Source of the DNA: an uncultured Clostridia bacterium | GTDB lineage: Bacteria > Bacillota > Clostridia > Christensenellales > DTU072 | Assembly (NCBI GenBank): GCA_944362765.1 | Contig: CALVTP010000002.1 | Span: 1-52,549 of the forward strand | DNA: 52,549 bases | Direction: 5' to 3' | Translations under genes and position numbers: made by a program | Part shown: piece by piece, positions 32,192 through 41,271 of the stretch | Layout of the letters: the number at the start of each line of letters is the position of its first letter | Position numbering within the stretch: the first letter of the stretch is position 1 | Notes under the pieces: model-generated | Seen by the model: only the letters and a program-made list of their open reading frames with translations | What the model was told of the DNA's origin: nothing | Databases searched by the model: none

Positions 32192-33094
32192 ATGCACAAA
32201 CCTACAGAAGCCGACCTTGAAAAAATTTATGAAATGATGCCTTTGTCGGGGATACTCGACACGGGCTGGTCGAAGGTGACCATAGCGGGCTGGTTCCGCG
32301 CGCACGAGCCGATGGTGGAAGTGAGGGACGACTACGCCCTCATGCGGGTGGAGTACGGCGACAAAGCCTTCAACATTTCGCCGCTTGCCGTCTCGGAGGA
32401 GGCGTATGTAAGGGCGATAGAGGAGCTTCAGTCGCTCGGGTTTGACGCCGTCAGAGGTGTAAACCCCGCCCAAGCCGAAATTTTAAAGTCGCTCGGTTAC
32501 GAAATTACCCCCAACCGCGAGGCGTGGGAGTACCTCTATCTTCCCGAGGACTTAATCGAATTAAAAGGTCAGAAATTCCACTCAAAGCGCAATTTTATCA
32601 ACAGATTCGAACATTCCTACGAGTTCCGTCCCTACACGGAGGCGGATTACGAAGGACTTTTAAAGCTGCTGTGCAAGTGGTCGTACAGACACATCGACAA
32701 CGGCGTGCGCTTTTGCGAACAGGAAGGCTGGATCAAATACAAGGATCTCGAAAAAGTCGAAGTCGACGAGGAAATTGTGGTGCTTGACAGGGTAGTCAGG
32801 AATCTTTCGTTTTTCAATTGTTTTGCCGACGTCATGGTGATCGACGGTGAAATTCAGGGTTTTGCGGCGGGTGAGCTGCTCCCGACGGGGATAGGAGCCC
32901 TTTATTTTGAGAAGGGGAACATCGACTACAAGGGGATCTATCCCGTGCTGGACAACCTCTTCTGCAAGGCGCACTTCGGCGGCGCGAGGTACATCAACAA
33001 ACAGGAAGATATGGGTATCGAAGGGCTCAGAAAGTCCAAATTAAGCTATAATCCCGCATTGATGGCGGAAAGATATTCGGCGGTCAGAAAATGA
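32192..33094 (+). CDS. DUF2156 protein (LPG-synthase C-terminal-like)
   Basis: A 300-aa protein with a AAAGGAG site. It matches the stand-alone DUF2156 family: tandem GNAT-like folds with WEYLYLPEDLIELKGQKFHS and KRNFINRFE, a pattern shared with the catalytic part of MprF-type phosphatidylglycerol lysyltransferases. Soluble, without membrane segments, so aminoacyl transfer to lipid is unlikely to be the same. The acceptor is unknown. It overlaps walJ by 4 nt. Confidence 0.87.
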   Translation: MHKPTEADLEKIYEMMPLSGILDTGWSKVTIAGWFRAHEPMVEVRDDYALMRVEYGDKAFNISPLAVSEEAYVRAIEELQSLGFDAVRGVNPAQAEILKSLGYEITPNREAWEYLYLPEDLIELKGQKFHSKRNFINRFEHSYEFRPYTEADYEGLLKLLCKWSYRHIDNGVRFCEQEGWIKYKDLEKVEVDEEIVVLDRVVRNLSFFNCFADVMVIDGEIQGFAAGELLPTGIGALYFEKGNIDYKGIYPVLDNLFCKAHFGGARYINKQEDMGIEGLRKSKLSYNPALMAERYSAVRK

Positions 33095-33876
33095 GTTTGA
33101 AGGTGGTGCCGCTGTCGTCGTCGAGTTCCGGAAACGCGGTGCTGGTGACGGGAAACGGCAGAAGTATTTTAATAGATTGCGGCATTCCGGTCAGGCGGCT
33201 GAAGGAGGGGCTGGAGTCTGCGGGCGTCAGGCTGAACGACGTCGAAGGCATACTTCTCACCCATGAGCACGACGACCATATCCGCACCGCGGCGGTGGTC
33301 TCCGAAAACTACGGAATTCCCGTTTACGCTTCGCGGGGCACCCTTCGCGAGGTCAAATCCCGCCTCGATTTAAAGGGCGGATTTTATTTCGAAAAGATGC
33401 GGACTTTCTCGCTTGCCGGCATGGAGATAACTCCGTTTTCCACCCCTCACGACGCCGTCCAACCGGTCGGGTATTCGATTTCGGCGGGCGGGCTCCGTTA
33501 CACCCAGGCTACCGACATCGGTTATTTTTCGCCGGAAGTGGAAAGTAAAATGCTTCGCTCCGACATAGTTTTAATAGAATCCAATCACGACGTCGACATG
33601 CTGATAAACGGGCGCTACCCCGTCTGTTTAAAGGAGCGGATATTGTCCCGAAGCGGTCATCTTTCGAACGCGGGCTGCGCCGAAGCTGTTTTAAAAATTC
33701 TGGATTCGGGTACCCGAAATATCATTTTAGGACACCTAAGCGAACGTAATAACACAACGGAGCTTGCCTACGAAACGACCGCGGAAGCAATAGAAAAGCG
33801 TGGCGGATCCGTCGGGAAGGACTGTGTCCTGGTGGTGGCTAACAGACGCACCGCCACACGCGGGGTAGAGCTGTGA
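33091..33876 (+). CDS. walJ: Metallo-beta-lactamase-fold hydrolase, WalJ/YycJ family
   Basis: A 261-aa protein. The metal motif THEHDDH gives H58, H60, D62 and H63, and a later HD in STPHDAVQPVGY and SNHD complete the site. The opening SLSSSSSGNAVLV-type segment is typical of WalJ. WalJ is a dinuclear-metal exonuclease-like protein linked to cell-wall and DNA maintenance in Bacillota. In B. subtilis it lies upstream of a protease gene and rlmH; here the same order holds, with CPBP proteases in place of HtrA. Its stop overlaps the next start. Confidence 0.9.
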   Translation: MSLKVVPLSSSSSGNAVLVTGNGRSILIDCGIPVRRLKEGLESAGVRLNDVEGILLTHEHDDHIRTAAVVSENYGIPVYASRGTLREVKSRLDLKGGFYFEKMRTFSLAGMEITPFSTPHDAVQPVGYSISAGGLRYTQATDIGYFSPEVESKMLRSDIVLIESNHDVDMLINGRYPVCLKERILSRSGHLSNAGCAEAVLKILDSGTRNIILGHLSERNNTTELAYETTAEAIEKRGGSVGKDCVLVVANRRTATRGVEL

Positions 33877-35003
33877 CTCAGGGGAAGCTGAAGCTCAGGA
33901 CGGTTGTGTTCCTTTATTTTTCGGGATTGTTTTCGGCTGCTTTGCTGTCGCTTATCGCGGGGATGGCAGCTATACCGGAGGATATTGCCGTCTTTATAAA
34001 TTACGGCGCGACGCAGCTCGGATTTTTGGTGCCGACGGTTATATTTTGGCGGGTCTCCCGGGCGAAGTTCACCGAAATAATGCCGCTTTCTCAGCCGAAG
34101 GTCAAGGCGTTTTTGTTGGCGCCCGTCGTGGCGGTGGCGGCGTTCATGCAAAACCTTCTTCTGCAGCAGGGAGTGGGAGAGCTTTGGAGCATGGCGGGAG
34201 TTTCCGCGGGCACCTCGATACCCGACCTCGGCGTTCCGTTAAACTCGGTGCTTGCGATAATTTTTGTGGCGGTGCTGCCTGCCTTTTCGGAAGAGTTTCT
34301 TTTCAGAGGAATTTTCTGTAATTCAAACTATAAAAGCGCATATTTCATGCTGATCTACTCTTCCGTCGTGTTTGCGATAGGGCATTTAAGTCCCGTTCAG
34401 GCGGTGCACCAATTCATTCTCGGCATGATTTTAATGTACCTGGTTTACGCGACGGGCACACTCTGGTACTCGGTGGCGATCCACTTTATGAACAACATCC
34501 TTGCGCTGTATCTTCCATACATTCCCGGCTACGCGGAGCTTCTGAATTTTGCGGGCACGGGGGCGTGGGCGCTGCCGTTGATGACGGTAATAGGGGCGGC
34601 GGCGCTCTACCCGGCGCTTTATGCGCTGGTGGGTTTCCACCGCGGAAGATTGACGCCGAAAGCGGGCATTTTACATACCTTATTTAAAAAGGGCGAGGAA
34701 GGCTGGTACGTCCTCCGGAAGAAGGCAGGGGCGATACCGGAAAGTTTTGCGGAAGGAGTTGAAGGCGGGGCTCCGCTTTCTTCGGACGTCGCCGATAGGG
34801 CGGGCGAAGTGAAGGCGGAAAATACGCCGTCCGCCGAAAAGCCGCCCGCGGAGCAGTACTCCGCCGAAAAGCCCTTCCCCGAAAAGGCGGGCACCGTTCT
34901 CCCGCCGGAGGAAACCTTCCGGGAAAAAGCTTTCGCGATAGCTTTGATAGTCGTTTTGGTGGCGGCGTCCGTTTTAAATGTCATTTTAGAAGCGGCGGAG
35001 TAA
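33873..35003 (+). CDS. CPBP-family intramembrane protease (paralogue 1)
   Basis: A 376-aa protein from GTG 33873, overlapping walJ by 4 nt. About eight membrane segments. The CPBP/Abi motifs are present: SEEFLFRGIF (paired glutamates and arginine), FAIGHLSPVQAVHQF (histidine) and SVAIHFMNNILALYL (second histidine). Related proteins cleave CAAX-type or other membrane substrates, or protect from bacteriocins. After the protease core comes a 60-residue Pro/Glu/Ala-rich linker and one final membrane segment, an unusual addition. Substrate unknown. Confidence 0.88.
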   Translation: MTQGKLKLRTVVFLYFSGLFSAALLSLIAGMAAIPEDIAVFINYGATQLGFLVPTVIFWRVSRAKFTEIMPLSQPKVKAFLLAPVVAVAAFMQNLLLQQGVGELWSMAGVSAGTSIPDLGVPLNSVLAIIFVAVLPAFSEEFLFRGIFCNSNYKSAYFMLIYSSVVFAIGHLSPVQAVHQFILGMILMYLVYATGTLWYSVAIHFMNNILALYLPYIPGYAELLNFAGTGAWALPLMTVIGAAALYPALYALVGFHRGRLTPKAGILHTLFKKGEEGWYVLRKKAGAIPESFAEGVEGGAPLSSDVADRAGEVKAENTPSAEKPPAEQYSAEKPFPEKAGTVLPPEETFREKAFAIALIVVLVAASVLNVILEAAE

Positions 35004-35077
35004 CCGATTAAAAGCGGCGTAGTAACCGATTTCCGGCACAAAGGAAACTTTCCGGTAATGGGCGACAAACATCGGTG

Positions 35078-35105
35078 TTGTAAAACGGCTGTGAAGGTGT
35101 ATAAT
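35078..35105 (+). promoter_or_regulatory. Promoter of the second CPBP gene
   Basis: TTGTAA (35078-35083), 16-bp spacer, TATAAT (35100-35105). The preceding gap contains a short direct repeat around the previous stop codon (AGTAACCGATT at 34999 and again 22 bp later). Confidence 0.65.
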
Positions 35106-35132
35106 TATCGGGAAGGGGATTGAAGGAGAGCT

Positions 35133-36119
35133 ATGACCAAATCGTTCAAATGGAGTGCAATATATCTCGCTTCGCTGACGGCGTTAGTCGTGGCGCGGCT
35201 GATATTCGGGTTTATAAATCTTTCCGACAACCTGTCGGGCTGGCTGTTTTCGACGGTGATGCAATGCGGGTTCATGGGACTGATGCCCTTTGTGATGTAC
35301 GCCGCGATAAAGCCTAAACCTACAGTCAAATTTTCGCGGGCGGTGGGGCTCGGAATGCCCGACATCGTCGTCATTTTGTTGTCGGTGGTGGCGGGAGCGC
35401 TGATGTTTTTGGTTAATATCGTCGTTTCGTCGCTGTCGAACGCCGTCTGGACGGCGGTGGGGTACACTTCGGTGAACTCTTCGGGGGTCATATATTCCGG
35501 CGTCGAAGTTTTCGTTCTGGAAGCGGTGACCGGTTCGCTGATGCCCGCCGTCTTCGAGGAGATCACCCATCGTGGAGTGCTCCGCGAGGCTCTGGACGAG
35601 ATGGGGGTCGGAAGCTTCGGAAAAGTCATGATAATGGCGCTGTTTTTCGGGCTCGGGCACCAAAATATCACCCAATTTATTCCGACTTTTGTCGTAGGGA
35701 TAGTCATATCGGCATTGGCTGTCGGGACGGGCTCGCTGATCCCCGGCATGATAATCCATTTCATGAACAACTTTTTGATAACTTTGACCAACTTTTCGCT
35801 GCAATGGGGGCTGCCGTTTCAATACGTTTACGCGCTTTTGACGAATCTCATGTTCACAAGCAACCTCACCTTGGCGCTGTCGCTTGTCGGGGGACTTGCG
35901 GTGATAGGGGCATTGGTCTATGAAATCAACCGCATCGAAAGGTACAGAAAGAGGGCTCGGGAGCGCCGCGAGAGCGGTTATCCCTGCAATTATGACGTCT
36001 GCGCCAACGGAGAGGGCGCAAAAAGAGCCGACCTCGGCTCCGTTTTGATGTTGGTTATCGGCTTATTGGTGACTGCGGGCGGCACGGTATTCACTCTTGT
36101 ATGGGGGCTCGCGAGGTGA
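35133..36119 (+). CDS. CPBP-family intramembrane protease (paralogue 2)
   Basis: A 328-aa protein with a GAAGGAGAG site. Motifs FEEITHRGVLREALDEMG, FGLGHQNITQF and IPGMIIHFMNN mark an intact CPBP active site. Only moderately similar to paralogue 1, and without its linker and last segment. After the core a basic stretch (IERYRKRARERRE) precedes a final membrane segment. It has its own promoter and overlaps rlmH by 4 nt. Substrate unknown. Confidence 0.88.
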   Translation: MTKSFKWSAIYLASLTALVVARLIFGFINLSDNLSGWLFSTVMQCGFMGLMPFVMYAAIKPKPTVKFSRAVGLGMPDIVVILLSVVAGALMFLVNIVVSSLSNAVWTAVGYTSVNSSGVIYSGVEVFVLEAVTGSLMPAVFEEITHRGVLREALDEMGVGSFGKVMIMALFFGLGHQNITQFIPTFVVGIVISALAVGTGSLIPGMIIHFMNNFLITLTNFSLQWGLPFQYVYALLTNLMFTSNLTLALSLVGGLAVIGALVYEINRIERYRKRARERRESGYPCNYDVCANGEGAKRADLGSVLMLVIGLLVTAGGTVFTLVWGLAR

Positions 36120-36574
36120 CAAAGATAAACATTGTCGCCGTCGGGCGGTTGAAGGACGACTTTTACAGGAAGGCTGCGGACGAATACGTAAAGCGGCTCG
36201 GGCGATTTTGTGAGGTCAAGGAGTTCGAGTGTCCCGAAGGGGTTGACCGCGGAGAGGAGGCGCTGAAAAACCGGGAAGCCGAAGGCATTTTAAAAAAGCT
36301 CCGCGGGTACGTGATACTGTTGGATATAGGCGGAAGCAACCTGTCGTCGGAGCAGTTTTCCGAAAAGCTCGACGCTCTTCGGGGCGCCGGGAGAAGCGAA
36401 ATAACCTTCGTAATAGGCGGCTCGCGCGGGGTGGCGGAGTCGGTGAAGAGGGCGGCGGACGAAAGACTTTCCTTCGGGAAAATGACCTTCCCGCACCGAT
36501 TGATGAGGGTGATGCTGTTGGAGCAGATCTACCGCGCCTTCACGATATCCGAGGGGCTTCCCTATCACAAATAG
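36116..36574 (+). CDS. rlmH: 23S rRNA pseudouridine-1915 N3-methyltransferase
   Basis: A 152-aa SPOUT methyltransferase. GTG 36116 is chosen because it overlaps the previous stop (GTGA) and gives the family start TKINIVAVGRLKD; an in-frame ATG lies five codons upstream. The knot region FVIGGSRGVAESV and the C-terminal SFGKMTFPHRLMRVMLLEQI with YRAF and PYHK are diagnostic. It methylates the pseudouridine in helix 69 of the assembled ribosome using SAM. Universal in Bacillota and usually near walJ, as here. Confidence 0.95.
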   Translation: MTKINIVAVGRLKDDFYRKAADEYVKRLGRFCEVKEFECPEGVDRGEEALKNREAEGILKKLRGYVILLDIGGSNLSSEQFSEKLDALRGAGRSEITFVIGGSRGVAESVKRAADERLSFGKMTFPHRLMRVMLLEQIYRAFTISEGLPYHK

Positions 36575-36715
36575 CGCGCGGTGAAAAAAGAGATTGAAGT
36601 TTAAACCAGTGAAACGGCAACCGAAAACCGTTAAAAGGATACCCGAAGCGTAAAAAATTAATTTATTAATTTACGGAGAGGAAACTTTCCCCGTCCGAAA
36701 GCATACAAATTTATT

Positions 36716-37552
36716 ATGCTTATAGACGATATTATGCGGCTCGGCAGCGGAGCGGGGGAGACGGTGTATTTCGCAAAAAGCCTGTACGGCTACCCGCTGA
36801 TGCTTTTAAGGAAGGGGAAGCCTAACGGGGGCGGTGTGCTGGTGGTCGGCGCCGTGCACGCGAGGGAACACATCACCGCAAAGCTGTTGTCCCTTCTCAT
36901 GGCGGAGTACTCCGGGGACTATCCGATAGACGTCGTTCCCGCTTTAAATCCCGACGGCGTGATACTTTCGACGGAAGGTATCGAGGCGTTTTCGCTGAAA
37001 AAGTCGGAGCGGCTGAAACTTTTAAGGATAAACGACGGTTCCGGGGACTTTTCCCTTTGGAAAGCCAACCTGAGAGGGGTCGATATAAACGTCAACTTCG
37101 ACGCAGGCTGGGGGACGGGAGACGGGAATCTCCGCCGCCCCGCGCCCGCAAATTACATAGGCGCTTATCCCGGGTCGGAACCCGAGACAATGGCGGCGGT
37201 AAGTCTGATGAACTCGGGGCGGTATGCGCTGGTAGTCGCCTACCACTCGAAAGGTGAGGAGGTTTATTGGGGCTTCGGGGAGTACGCGGAGTATCGGAAG
37301 GAGGCGGAGGCAGTCGCCCGCGCGCTGGGGTATAAGTTAAAGCGGACGCCGCATTCCGCGGGCGGGCTGAAAGACTATTGGATAGCGCGGCACAATCTGC
37401 CGGGGCTGACGGTGGAGGTAGGTGAGGAGTGCTTTCCGCACCCTTATCCGGAAAGCCGGCTGACGGAGCTCGGGAAGAAGCATTCGGGAATTTTCGAAAT
37501 ATACGCGGAGATAGCAAAAAAGGTATGGAAGGACAAATTGTCAGGTACATGA
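36716..37552 (+). CDS. M14-family zinc carboxypeptidase
   Basis: A 278-aa protein. Zinc ligands H48 and E51 (HAREH) and H177 (AYHSKGEE), substrate loop RGVDINVNFDAGW, and catalytic E234 (LTVEVGEE). No signal peptide is visible, so it is likely cytoplasmic. Relatives cut gamma-D-Glu-diaminopimelate bonds in muropeptides (MpaA/EndI types), so peptidoglycan recycling is the best guess. No ribosome site at ATG 36716; the 141-nt gap upstream contains an AT-rich TTAATTTATTAATTTA tract but no clear promoter. It overlaps tadA. Confidence 0.88.
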   Translation: MLIDDIMRLGSGAGETVYFAKSLYGYPLMLLRKGKPNGGGVLVVGAVHAREHITAKLLSLLMAEYSGDYPIDVVPALNPDGVILSTEGIEAFSLKKSERLKLLRINDGSGDFSLWKANLRGVDINVNFDAGWGTGDGNLRRPAPANYIGAYPGSEPETMAAVSLMNSGRYALVVAYHSKGEEVYWGFGEYAEYRKEAEAVARALGYKLKRTPHSAGGLKDYWIARHNLPGLTVEVGEECFPHPYPESRLTELGKKHSGIFEIYAEIAKKVWKDKLSGT

Positions 37553-37986
37553 GGGAAGCCTTGAAGGAGGCAAAAAAGGCAGGTAACGAGGACGAAGTCC
37601 CCGTCGGAGCCGTCGCCGTTTTAAACGGAAAAATTATCGCACGGGCGCACAACAGGAAGGAAAAAAAGCTCTCCGCCACCCGCCACGCCGAGATAGAGCT
37701 ACTGGAAAAGGCGGCAAAAAAATTGGGGAATTGGTGGCTTGAAGGAGTGGAGGTCTTCGTTACGCTGGAGCCTTGCGCGATGTGTGCGGGAGCGATGATA
37801 AACGCAAGGATAGGGGCACTTTATTTCGGAGCTTGGGAACCCAAAACAGGCTGTTGCGGTTCGTTATACAATCTTCCCGCGGACAAAAGATTCAACCATA
37901 ATTTTCCCGTCACCGGGGGAGTGGCGGAAGAGGAATGCGCAAAACTTCTCTCCGATTATTTCAAGGAAAAACGAAAAAAGCAATAA
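37525..37986 (+). CDS. tadA: tRNA-specific adenosine deaminase
   Basis: A 153-aa protein that converts adenosine-34 of the arginine tRNA anticodon to inosine. Zinc site H54 with catalytic E56 (HAEIE), and C84/C87 (PCAMC). Family landmarks: EVPVGAV, NRKEKKLSATRHAE and GAWEPKTGCCGSLYNL. ATG 37525 gives a normal N-terminus and overlaps the M14 gene by 28 nt; ATG 37549 (4-nt overlap) is possible but truncates the first helix. A frame open further upstream is an artefact of the overlap. Confidence 0.94.
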   Translation: MEGQIVRYMREALKEAKKAGNEDEVPVGAVAVLNGKIIARAHNRKEKKLSATRHAEIELLEKAAKKLGNWWLEGVEVFVTLEPCAMCAGAMINARIGALYFGAWEPKTGCCGSLYNLPADKRFNHNFPVTGGVAEEECAKLLSDYFKEKRKKQ

Positions 37987-38034
37987 ATCAATTAAACTAC
38001 TAGGCTAAGGCGCGCGGCGAAGGGGGAGCGTAAG

Positions 38035-38580
38035 TCAGTTAACGGAGCGCATCAACTTTTCGAAATCGAGGTCGCCGAGATAATCCAGAAGGGCGTTTGT
38101 CAATCTGTCGATGGCGGAATCTATCGATCCGGCTTCGGCGGCGGGGGGTACGGACAACACATAATCTTTCAATTCGCCGTTTCCTCTGCCGATGCCGACG
38201 CGGATCCTTTTAATTTTTTCGGTGCCCATCTTGTTTATCACGTCGCGCATGCCGTTGTGGGTGCCGGCGGAGCCCGATTCCCTCGCGCGGAGGGTGCCGG
38301 CGGGAATGTCTATGTCGTCGTAGATAATGAGGGGCTCTTCTTTGAACTTTGCCGAAAGGCTTTTGACGGCGTCTCCCGAGAGGTTCATATAGGTAAGAGG
38401 TTTTGCGATGACGACCCGCCTTCCCGCGACGGAACCCGTCCAAGTCAGCGACGCACATTCGGCTTTTCTGATTTTTTTACCTAATTTTTCGGCAAGCTTA
38501 TCTACGGCTCTCCAACCGGTGTTATGGTAGGTATTTTCGTACTCTTTCCCGGGGTTTCCTAGTCCCACTATCAGCGGCAT
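38035..38580 (-). CDS. pth: Peptidyl-tRNA hydrolase
   Basis: A 181-aa protein releasing peptides from prematurely dropped peptidyl-tRNA. Signature VGLGNPGKEYENTYHNTGW (5-23, catalytic histidine in it), KPLTYMNLSG with the conserved asparagine, and IIYDDIDIPAGTLR. GGAGA ribosome site. Convergent with tadA, with only 48 bp between and no terminator visible there. Confidence 0.96.
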   Translation of the reverse strand: MPLIVGLGNPGKEYENTYHNTGWRAVDKLAEKLGKKIRKAECASLTWTGSVAGRRVVIAKPLTYMNLSGDAVKSLSAKFKEEPLIIYDDIDIPAGTLRARESGSAGTHNGMRDVINKMGTEKIKRIRVGIGRGNGELKDYVLSVPPAAEAGSIDSAIDRLTNALLDYLGDLDFEKLMRSVN

Positions 38581-38608
38581 AGCCTGAGTTCTCCTTTATC
38601 CGAGGTCA

Positions 38609-38637
38609 ATTTTATCACATAAGTTTATTAAAATCAA
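38609..38637 (-). promoter_or_regulatory. Promoter of pth
   Basis: On the minus strand: TTGATT (38637-38632), 17-bp spacer, TAAAAT (38614-38609), with a TG-like extension before the -10. Confidence 0.65.
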
Positions 38638-38795
38638 GGCGGCGCGGCGACGGATACGGAAAGGGAAAAAACGTGTGGCGTAAAAAAGCGGGAAGTTTTT
38701 TTAAGAAACGGCGGTTTTATTGTCGGATTTACGCGTCGGACGGGGCGATTTCCGGTGCTTCACGGAAAGCAAAAAGTAAAACAAAATTTTCCGTA

Positions 38796-38824
38796 TTGAC
38801 ATGTATATATATTTAATTTATAAT
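38796..38824 (+). promoter_or_regulatory. Consensus promoter of the 780-aa lipoprotein gene
   Basis: TTGACA (38796-38801), 17-bp AT-rich spacer, TATAAT (38819-38824). The gap 38638-38795 holds no gene. Confidence 0.88.
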
Positions 38825-38879
38825 GTTATTACAAGGAATATCCTATTCAACTAAAAAAACCATTTAAATGGAGGTAAAT

Positions 38880-41222
38880 ATGAAAAGGAAATCAATAGTC
38901 GTGTTGTTGGTGCTCCTTTTGGTAGGTATTTTGGCGTTTACCGCATTTGCTTGCAATAATGACAACAAGAAACCGCCTGTGGATGACAACAAGAAACCGC
39001 CTGTGGATGACAACAACAACGGCGACGACAATACGGAAGACACCAACGCCATAAACGAGGCGCTTCCGGCATTGCTGGGCGGGCTCGATCAGGTCGCTTC
39101 CAAAGTAGGCAAAGTGTCCGGCGGCGCTTATCTTAAAGCCAATATCGCTCTCGGACTCAGCCTGGATGAGGAGATCGACCTCGATCTCAAGCTCTCCCTT
39201 GCCGCCAGCATGGATAAGAGTACCTCAGCCAACAACTGGGCGCTTATCGGACTCGGAAATTCCGAAAAGGACATCGTCAACCTTTACATAAAAGGTACCG
39301 CCGACGGTAACGAAATCATTTATCTCGGCGAAATTCTGACGACCGGCGAAACTGCCTGGCACAAGGTCAGCGTGCTCGACGTCAAAGATCACGCATCCCT
39401 CGAAGGCATCTTCCTTACCGAATCCGCATCCACAAGTGACGGCGGACTTATCGGCAGAGTCTTTAATTTCCTCGGCAATTGGGACAAGCTCCTCGGACCG
39501 ATCGACTTCAGCAGCGATGCCCCGATCAGCGAGTTGTCGTTTAAGCTGAATGAAGACAGCACTTTGGTTCTCGGGCAGATTCTTACCAATCCTATTGTCG
39601 GCGGTGTGATTCCTCAGCTTCTGTCTGCAAAAGCCACCGAGAACGGCTACAACGCTTCGCTGGTTCTTGACAATCTCGGCACTATTCTCCCCTTGCTTGG
39701 CCAGTTTGACTTAGGCTTTGAACTATCTGCGCTTTCCCCGTTCACCGAGTTGTTGCTCGGTATGAAAATCGAAGGTAGCGCTGTCACCCCGGTGGATGAG
39801 GATGACGCGACTCCTCCGTCGCTGAACATCAACTTCGACCTTGCCGAAAACGGCGACCTTTCGATGCTGGAAATTGCCTTTGCAAACGACAACGTTGCGG
39901 GTCACAATGTGGCGCTCAACCTCAAAATCGACGGTATTGAAGCCGAAGCCAACTCCAAAGCTGCGGCAGATCCTGCGGGCATCACCGGTGCCAACGACCT
40001 CGGACTGCACCTTTCTCTGAACGCTACGACCCCCAAGATCGCCGCCGGCACACCCGGCGAAGTAACGGATGCCAATGCCACCATCGACCTCTATGTCAAC
40101 CCCGACATAAAAATAGGGTTTGCTAAGGACGGCGACGCGAAAGGCTATATCCAATTCGACCTCAGCGGTCTCGAAGCCTACGCTACCTTCACTGCAGGCG
40201 GAAAGACTTCCCTTATTGCGGAATATGGTAAAGATACCGGCGGCGTATTGGTCAACCTCGCTCCCGTATTTAAATATGCGGGCGTTAACGAAGGACAAGA
40301 CGCTACATACCTCATCAGCGGCACCGAAAATGTTGAGGGATGGCTGAACGGTTTGATTTATAAACCCGCAGGCGGCAACCAAGGCACCGAAGGAGCCGAA
40401 GGCACTATCGCCAACGCCTCCCTCGCGGGACCGATCGATGATATTATCAAACTTATCACAGACTACACGAATGCAGCAGCAGAAGAGAAGAACATCCTCA
40501 GTCTTATCAGCGGAATCCTCGCGCCGGCATTGACCGATTCCGACTCTGTTGTCGGCGGGCTCCTTGCCATTATCGGCAATGCCAATTCCGGCCTCGATAT
40601 CGATAAGGACGCCGAAGACGGCGAAGTCGGTGTTACAATCAACTTTGAAAAGCTTATCGAGACCCTCTGCGCCGACGACGGTCTGATCGGTAGCATGGAT
40701 TATAAGTTCAAACTCTACACCGATAAGACGAGCACTGAAAAGGCAGAAGTCACTCTTAAACAGATTCTAGAAGGCGATACCCTCGATTACCTCGTCGACT
40801 TCATCTATACCGCAAAATACGACGCTTATGTGAAGGGTGTGAAAGAAGGCGAACCCGCAGACTTTGCGGCGTGGCTTGCAGACGATAAAGGCGCTGTCAC
40901 CAAGGAAGACATCATCAAGTATGCAAACGATCTCGGTATCGTTTTGAGCGATAATCTTGCCGAGGATCTCGGAACGCTTACCGCGACCGTCACGATGGGC
41001 GCCGACGGCGACTTTAAGGTCGCTCTCTCGCTCCTTGGCGCTTCGCTGAGCATCTCCGCAGACTTTGATGCGTATGCCGCGCCCTCCGACGAGTTAGGTA
41101 CGTTGGAAGACGATAAACCATACATCACTTCCGGGAACAACGCCGAACTGGTAGCTGCATTGGCTAAACTCGGCCAAGCTTACATGCCGAGCTTTGCTCC
41201 CGATGCCGAAGCCGCAGCGTAA
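38880..41222 (+). CDS. Large lipoprotein of unknown function
   Basis: A 780-aa protein; ATG 38880 has a GGAGG site. The signal peptide (KRKSIVVLLVLLLVGILAF) ends in the lipobox AFAC. A hydrophilic Asn/Asp/Lys/Pro linker contains the unit DNKKPPVD twice. The rest is Ala/Leu/Gly/Asp-rich with many short strands and repeated ideas such as LNLKIDGIEAEAN and FDLSGLEAYATF, compatible with LolA/LppX-like half-barrels; there are almost no cysteines after the lipid one. No family recognised. Surface- or membrane-anchored, strongly expressed by its consensus promoter, and followed by its own terminator and the giant lipoprotein gene. Confidence 0.9.
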   Translation: MKRKSIVVLLVLLLVGILAFTAFACNNDNKKPPVDDNKKPPVDDNNNGDDNTEDTNAINEALPALLGGLDQVASKVGKVSGGAYLKANIALGLSLDEEIDLDLKLSLAASMDKSTSANNWALIGLGNSEKDIVNLYIKGTADGNEIIYLGEILTTGETAWHKVSVLDVKDHASLEGIFLTESASTSDGGLIGRVFNFLGNWDKLLGPIDFSSDAPISELSFKLNEDSTLVLGQILTNPIVGGVIPQLLSAKATENGYNASLVLDNLGTILPLLGQFDLGFELSALSPFTELLLGMKIEGSAVTPVDEDDATPPSLNINFDLAENGDLSMLEIAFANDNVAGHNVALNLKIDGIEAEANSKAAADPAGITGANDLGLHLSLNATTPKIAAGTPGEVTDANATIDLYVNPDIKIGFAKDGDAKGYIQFDLSGLEAYATFTAGGKTSLIAEYGKDTGGVLVNLAPVFKYAGVNEGQDATYLISGTENVEGWLNGLIYKPAGGNQGTEGAEGTIANASLAGPIDDIIKLITDYTNAAAEEKNILSLISGILAPALTDSDSVVGGLLAIIGNANSGLDIDKDAEDGEVGVTINFEKLIETLCADDGLIGSMDYKFKLYTDKTSTEKAEVTLKQILEGDTLDYLVDFIYTAKYDAYVKGVKEGEPADFAAWLADDKGAVTKEDIIKYANDLGIVLSDNLAEDLGTLTATVTMGADGDFKVALSLLGASLSISADFDAYAAPSDELGTLEDDKPYITSGNNAELVAALAKLGQAYMPSFAPDAEAAA
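38961..39008 (+). repeat. 24-bp tandem repeat in lipoprotein linker
   Basis: Two exact copies (38961-38984, 38985-39008) encoding DNKKPPVD each. In frame, so copy-number change would only lengthen the linker. Confidence 0.95.
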
Positions 41223-41242
41223 TTAAACGCTCCCGAAAAACG

Positions 41243-41271
41243 AAAAAACACCCCGCAAGGGGTGTTTTTTT
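41243..41271. terminator. Intrinsic terminator of the 780-aa lipoprotein gene
   Basis: AAAAAACACCCC, loop GCAA, GGGGTGTTTTTTT. Symmetric, so it could also work leftward. Confidence 0.92.
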
